NCBI GenBank assembly: GCA_910579495.1
Contig: CAJTVD010000028.1
Span: 1 to 45,172, forward strand
Origin: an uncultured Lachnospiraceae bacterium
GTDB lineage: Bacteria > Bacillota > Clostridia > Lachnospirales > Lachnospiraceae
Direction of reading: 5' to 3'
DNA: 45,172 nt
A program made the translations under genes and the position numbers. Shown here piece by piece: positions 41,344 through 45,172 of the stretch (the first letter of the stretch is position 1; every line of letters begins with the position of its first letter). The notes under the pieces are model-generated. The model saw only the letters and a list, made by a program, of their open reading frames with translations, was not told where the DNA came from and made no database searches.

Positions 41344-41389
41344 AGATGTCGCAAAATGTCATTTACATCTCAGTGCCATGGGATAAAAT
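41344..41389 (+). promoter_or_regulatory. Fucosidase promoter with AraC-type inverted repeat
   Basis: -35 TTTACA (41362-41367), 16-bp spacer, -10 TAAAAT (41384-41389). AGATGT (41344-41349) and ACATCT (41365-41370) form an inverted repeat whose right arm covers the -35, a usual position for an AraC-family activator. Confidence 0.65.
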
Positions 41390-41421
41390 GAAAGCATGAG
41401 ATCAGCCCAGGAGGAATGCAT

Positions 41422-42900
41422 ATGCAAAAAAATGAATATTTGAAGCAGATTGACACAGTCATCGAAAAGGGAGCCTACAAGGACAACTGGGCTTCCCTTT
41501 CCGCCCACCGGACGCCCACATGGTATTACAGGGACAAGTTCGGCATCTTTATCCACTGGGGCGTCTATTCCGTCCCTGCCTACGGCAACGAATGGTACTC
41601 CCGGAATATGTATATTGAAAACAGCGTGGAGTACAGACACCACCTGGAAACCTATGGCAGCCACAAAGACTTTGGCTACAAGGACTTTATCCCCATGTTT
41701 AAAGGGGAAAATTTCCAGGCGGAAAAATGGACCGCTCTGTTTAAGGAGGCCGGGGCAAAGTTTGTGATGCCCGTAGCGGAGCACCACGACGGTTTCGCCA
41801 TGTATGACACGGAATATAACCCCTGGAACGCCAAAGCCATGGGGCCTTGCCGGGATGTCCTGGGAGAACTGAAATCTGCCTGTGAAAAGGAGGGCTTAAC
41901 CTTCTGCGCCTCCACCCACAGGGCAGAACATTTCTTTTTTATGAACGGCGGGAGAACCTTCGACAGCGATATCCGCCAGGGGGACTATGAGGACTTCTAT
42001 GGCCCTGCTTTTTATGACGAAAAGCTTGGGGGGGATGAACCCATGACCAAAACCTGTGATACCGTTGACGAAATAGGCCCAAGCCAGGAATTCCTGGAGG
42101 ACTGGCTCTGCCGCACCTGCGAGATCATAGACAAATACAGGCCGAAAATCCTGTATTTCGACTGGTGGATCCAAAACCAGGCGTTTAAGCCTTATTTGAA
42201 AAAGCTTGCCGCTTATTATTACAACCGTGCCCTGGAATGGGGCTGTGAAGTCACCATTGACTATAAGCACAACGCATTTGTCCCCGGGACCGCTACCTAT
42301 GACGTGGAACGGGGTGCGCTGGAAGGGATTTCCCCCACCCCCTGGCAGACGGATACGGCAATCGGGAAGCTTTCCTGGGGCTACCGGAAGGACAACAATT
42401 ATAAAAGCGCCTATGAAATTGTGACCACCCTCATCGACATTGTAAGCAAGAACGGAATGCTGCTTTTAAATGTAGGGCCCAAACCGGACGGCTCTATCAC
42501 AGAGGAAGAGCGCACCACCCTGCTGGAAACAGGCAGGTGGCTTAAGGAAAATGGGGAGGGCATTTATGGCACCACCTGCTGGCGGTTCTACAAGGAAGGG
42601 GAGCATCAGGCCAAAAGCGGGATGTTCAGCGAAGGGGACGTGGCCTATACACCGGAGGATTTCCGCTTCACCTACAAGCCCGGCATAGTTTATGCTTTCC
42701 AGATGAAGCCCCCGGCGGCAAAAACTCTCACCCTCAAGTCCTTCCCCACCTACAAAGGCGGCTACTGTATCAAAAATGTCTCCACCTTAGGCACAAACCT
42801 GGCAGAAAACTTCTCCTGCGACAGGGAAGGGCTGCATATCAGCCTGAAAAACACGGGGAAACCAGAACTGCCCTTATGTTACAAAATTGAACTGGAATAA
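41422..42900 (+). CDS. Alpha-L-fucosidase (GH29)
   Basis: 492 residues, GH29, without signal peptide and so probably acting on imported fucosides. FGIFIHWGVYSVPAYGNEWYSRNMY and VMPVAEHHDGFAMYDTEYNPWNAKAMGP are the family's substrate-binding stretches. ILYFDWWIQNQ holds the catalytic nucleophile Asp247. GMLLLNVGPKPDGSI closes the catalytic domain, and a beta-sandwich of about 100 residues ends the protein. The start at 41422 is seven bases behind AGGAGG; the ATG at 41416 is only one base away from it. The substrate would be mucin or milk-type fucosyl glycans. The 16 bases at 42866-42881 coincide with part of repeats R1/R2. Confidence 0.95.
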   Translation: MQKNEYLKQIDTVIEKGAYKDNWASLSAHRTPTWYYRDKFGIFIHWGVYSVPAYGNEWYSRNMYIENSVEYRHHLETYGSHKDFGYKDFIPMFKGENFQAEKWTALFKEAGAKFVMPVAEHHDGFAMYDTEYNPWNAKAMGPCRDVLGELKSACEKEGLTFCASTHRAEHFFFMNGGRTFDSDIRQGDYEDFYGPAFYDEKLGGDEPMTKTCDTVDEIGPSQEFLEDWLCRTCEIIDKYRPKILYFDWWIQNQAFKPYLKKLAAYYYNRALEWGCEVTIDYKHNAFVPGTATYDVERGALEGISPTPWQTDTAIGKLSWGYRKDNNYKSAYEIVTTLIDIVSKNGMLLLNVGPKPDGSITEEERTTLLETGRWLKENGEGIYGTTCWRFYKEGEHQAKSGMFSEGDVAYTPEDFRFTYKPGIVYAFQMKPPAAKTLTLKSFPTYKGGYCIKNVSTLGTNLAENFSCDREGLHISLKNTGKPELPLCYKIELE

Positions 42901-42930
42901 AGGAAAAAGAGGCGCCCTCCATTTACTTTT

Positions 42931-42985
42931 CCCCCTTTTTTCTGTAAAATAGTACTATCACAATTATTTTACAGAAAAAGGGGGG
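42931..42985 (+). terminator. Long inverted repeat overlapping the next ribosome binding site
   Basis: CCCCC-T6-CTGTAAAATA (42931-42951) faces TATTTTACAG-A5-G6 (42965-42985) around a 13-base loop, about 20 base pairs. ATCTTTTT follows, so it can end the fucosidase transcript. The G6 is also the ribosome site of the zinc-ribbon gene, and a possible promoter (TTTACT at 42922, TAAAAT at 42945, 17 apart) lies in the left arm. Confidence 0.75.
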
Positions 42986-42991
42986 ATCTTT

Positions 42992-44437
42992 TTGTACGAA
43001 TGCCCTAACTGCGGCGGTAACCTGATATTTGATATTCCATCCCAGCAGCTCAAATGCGCTTACTGCCTTACTACCCAAGACCCATACCATATCACCAAAG
43101 ATAAGGACGCAGAGGAAGCCGGAGGGGACTTTAACGTCACTGTATTCACCTGCCCCCAATGCGGCGGCGAGATCTTAAGCACAGACACCTCCGCTGCTGA
43201 ATTTTGCAGCTTTTGCGGCGCTTCCACCATACTTCACAGCCGTATCAGCAGGGAACGGCGGCCTTCCCACATTATTCCTTTCAAGCAGACCAAGGAAGCC
43301 TGCAAAAAGGCATACATTGCCCGGATGAGGCGTGCCCCTTTCGCCCCTTCAGAACTAAAGGACGAAAAATGTATTGACGGCTTCCGGGGAATCTATATCC
43401 CTTATTGGGCCTACAGCATCACCCAGAAGGGGACCGTCCATATAATTGGGAAGAAATCCTATACCCAGGGCGACTACAGCTATAAGGACAGATACGACTT
43501 AAGCGGCGACCTTGACGCTTATTATTATGACCTGTCCTACGACGGCTCCTCTTCTTTTGACGACAGCCTCAGCCAGCGGATTGCCCCCTTCCATGTAAGG
43601 GACAGCAAGAAGTTTACCCCTGCTTTTCTCAGCGGCTTTTATGCGGATACAGCGGATGTGGACAGCAGCGTTTACAGGGAGGATGCCATAAAGCTTGCAA
43701 CTGACGCCAGTTACAGGAATATCAAAAAAGAGCCCGCCTTTTCCGGTATAAGGCTCTCCCTTGAGGACGGCAGCCCCGAAGACGCCATGGCGCTGCACAC
43801 CCTCTGTGATCAGCCGGAACGGGTCCTCTATCCTGTGTGGTTTATGTCCTACCGCAAAAACGGCCGGGTTGCTTATGCCACTGTGAACGGGCAAAGCGGC
43901 AAGGTGGCGGCGGATATCCCGGTAGACATCAGGAAATATGTGCTGGGTGTCCTGCTCCTGGCCCTGCCTATCTTTCTGCTGCTGAACCTTTTCTTAACTA
44001 TAAAGCCTGACTTGCTGCTTACCTGTGCCGGGCTGTTAGGCTCCTTTACCTTTATGGCCTACCTGATGGAGCTTGCCAATATCCTCCGCCGTGACCAGCG
44101 CCTGGACGACCGGGGCTATCAATACCGCCAGGGAAAAGGCCGGAATGGGAAATGGGAATCTGGTATCCTTTTGAAAGAAATCCTGAATTACGTTTTTGCA
44201 GAAAAAGGAGCCGGCCCCGGGGGTGCTATGGGGTTCCTGGGCGCAGGGGCCGCCATGGGAGTTTCTCTGGGCGTCCGGCTTTTCGCCCCTGTATCGGACC
44301 TGTGGTATTATGGCGGCGCAATCATTTCTTTTCTGGGCATCCTGCTTACCAACGTGGCAATCATACAAAAATACAATGTGCTTGCCACCAGGAAGCTTCC
44401 CCAGTTTGACCGTAAAGGAGGTGACAGCCGTGGGTAG
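42992..44437 (+). CDS. Zinc-ribbon membrane protein
   Basis: 481 residues, starting at a TTG codon behind G6. Residues 1-26 hold CPNCGG...CAYC and residues about 53-74 CPQCGGE...CSFCG, two rubredoxin-like zinc ribbons. A cytoplasmic domain of about 220 residues includes IYIPYWAYSITQKGTVHI. Near the end are hydrophobic segments at about 310-330, 335-355, 405-430 and 435-455, some glycine-rich. So it has a cytoplasmic zinc-binding head on a membrane base. Similar proteins are found in many Firmicutes beside TPM-domain genes, as here (overlap of eight bases with the next gene). No enzymatic role is known. Confidence 0.82.
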   Translation: MYECPNCGGNLIFDIPSQQLKCAYCLTTQDPYHITKDKDAEEAGGDFNVTVFTCPQCGGEILSTDTSAAEFCSFCGASTILHSRISRERRPSHIIPFKQTKEACKKAYIARMRRAPFAPSELKDEKCIDGFRGIYIPYWAYSITQKGTVHIIGKKSYTQGDYSYKDRYDLSGDLDAYYYDLSYDGSSSFDDSLSQRIAPFHVRDSKKFTPAFLSGFYADTADVDSSVYREDAIKLATDASYRNIKKEPAFSGIRLSLEDGSPEDAMALHTLCDQPERVLYPVWFMSYRKNGRVAYATVNGQSGKVAADIPVDIRKYVLGVLLLALPIFLLLNLFLTIKPDLLLTCAGLLGSFTFMAYLMELANILRRDQRLDDRGYQYRQGKGRNGKWESGILLKEILNYVFAEKGAGPGGAMGFLGAGAAMGVSLGVRLFAPVSDLWYYGGAIISFLGILLTNVAIIQKYNVLATRKLPQFDRKGGDSRG

Positions 44438-45172
44438 AAATAAATCCCTTACCCCTATGGCAGAATTTTTGCTGCTCTTCAGTTTCCTGCTCCTGCCCCT
44501 CCAGGCAGCCGCCGCTTCCAGCTTTGACGCCCACAGCTGGACCAACCCGGAAACCGGGTACCAGATGGTACTGGAAGACGGCGCAGCACTTTTAAGCACC
44601 CAGGAAACCGTAATGCTGGCAGCGGAAATGCAGGAAGTGACCGCTTATGGAAATGTGGCTTTTAAGAGCCTTTCCTCTAACAGCGCCACCGCCGCCCAGT
44701 TTGCCGCCAGCTATTACCACAGCCTCTTCGGCCAGCAAAGCGGCATCCTTTTCCTCATTGATATGGATAACCGGGAAATTTATCTGTTCAGCGACGGGGC
44801 CATACACAAAACCGTCACCAACGCATACGCCAACACCATAACCGACAATTCCTACCGCCATGCTTCGGAAGGGAATTACTATCAATGTGCTTCCAACGCC
44901 TTCTCTCAGGTGAAAACCCTTTTATCCGGAAGAAGGATTGCACAGCCCATGAAGTATATCAGCAACGCCCTGCTGGCGCTGATCCTGGCAGCCCTGGCCA
45001 ATTACTTTATTGTAAGGCTCTCCTGCGGCTCCCCCAAAGTGGGGGAAAGGGAAATTTTGGAATTCGCATCCACAAAATTCCATTTCTCCAATCCCAGGAT
45101 ACGCCTGATAGACCAGACCAAGGTTTACAATCTCCCCAGAAGCAGCAGCGGGGGCAGAAGCCATGGCGGGGG
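44430..45172 (+). CDS. TPM-domain membrane protein (YgcG-like), 3' end beyond the window
   Basis: 247 codons are visible and the frame is open to the right edge. It starts at GTG (44430), eight bases behind a perfect AAAGGAGGTGA, inside the end of the zinc-ribbon gene. A signal peptide (FLLLFSFLLLPLQAAAASS) is followed by a TPM domain (about residues 45-165: LLSTQETVMLAAEMQEV, SGILFLIDMDNREIYLFSDG) and one membrane segment (about 175-197). A cytoplasmic tail then becomes rich in Ser and Gly (RSSSGGRSHGGG) at the edge. TPM proteins such as YgcG and Psb32 are linked to membrane protein quality control; the exact role is unknown. Confidence 0.83.
   Translation, partial: MGRNKSLTPMAEFLLLFSFLLLPLQAAAASSFDAHSWTNPETGYQMVLEDGAALLSTQETVMLAAEMQEVTAYGNVAFKSLSSNSATAAQFAASYYHSLFGQQSGILFLIDMDNREIYLFSDGAIHKTVTNAYANTITDNSYRHASEGNYYQCASNAFSQVKTLLSGRRIAQPMKYISNALLALILAALANYFIVRLSCGSPKVGEREILEFASTKFHFSNPRIRLIDQTKVYNLPRSSSGGRSHGG

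Overview
The window looks like chromosomal DNA from an anaerobic Firmicute of the Lachnospiraceae type. This rests on balanced base composition with AT-rich promoters, strong AGGAGG ribosome binding sites, an S-box (SAM-I) riboswitch on metK, a small RelQ-type alarmone synthetase, GHKL/LytTR two-component genes, a SleL-like LysM-GH18 protein, and a flagellin with a very large central insert. No rRNA, tRNA, CRISPR array, prophage or complete insertion sequence was seen.

Left part (1-6.8 kb): a leftward blaI-blaR1-like operon that also carries a TetR regulator and a flavodoxin. Its promoter holds two ACTATT/AATAGT palindromes, and an almost identical promoter at 139-194 must drive a gene beyond the left edge. 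Next come an unknown gene and a divergent tetR-ABC-permease unit. Housekeeping block (6.9-15.4 kb): metK with its riboswitch, an HD-GYP phosphodiesterase, murA, a LysM-G5-M23 cell-wall hydrolase, a flavin reductase-like protein, a coiled-coil tail-anchored protein and relQ. Middle (15.4-21.1 kb): an Rpn/PD-(D/E)XK protein with a 12-bp in-frame tandem repeat, a small conserved-looking protein, a hemolysin III family membrane protein, galE and a UDP-sugar pyrophosphorylase.

Region 21.1-26.6 kb is the most interesting. A LytTR response regulator is followed by two paralogous GHKL sensor kinases. The kinase nearer the regulator has lost its phospho-accepting histidine (Gln at residue 252), while the other keeps it at the same position. 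Between the kinases lies a repeat that encodes a 33-codon ORF coupled to the upstream kinase by TAATG. Just beyond the second kinase, pointing toward it, is a 47-aa membrane peptide gene plus a LysM-GH18 gene, preceded by four LytTR-box-like repeats at 11-bp period in front of a weak promoter. I propose this as one signalling unit; no AgrB or AgrD is present.

Right part (26.6-45.2 kb): an M19 dipeptidase, a PseB/CapE-like sugar dehydratase, a 1013-aa flagellin behind a structured leader with a terminator, and a convergent five-gene glycosyltransferase operon preceded by an AAA/PD-(D/E)XK gene. Then come a divergent AraC/alpha-L-fucosidase pair, a zinc-ribbon membrane protein and a TPM-domain protein cut by the right edge.

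Two families of short dispersed repeats were found. One (2786-2912, 23990-24148, fragment at 17645-17662) ends in a ribosome binding site placed directly before a start codon. The other is GC-rich (14571-14657 and, inverted, 32427-32478).
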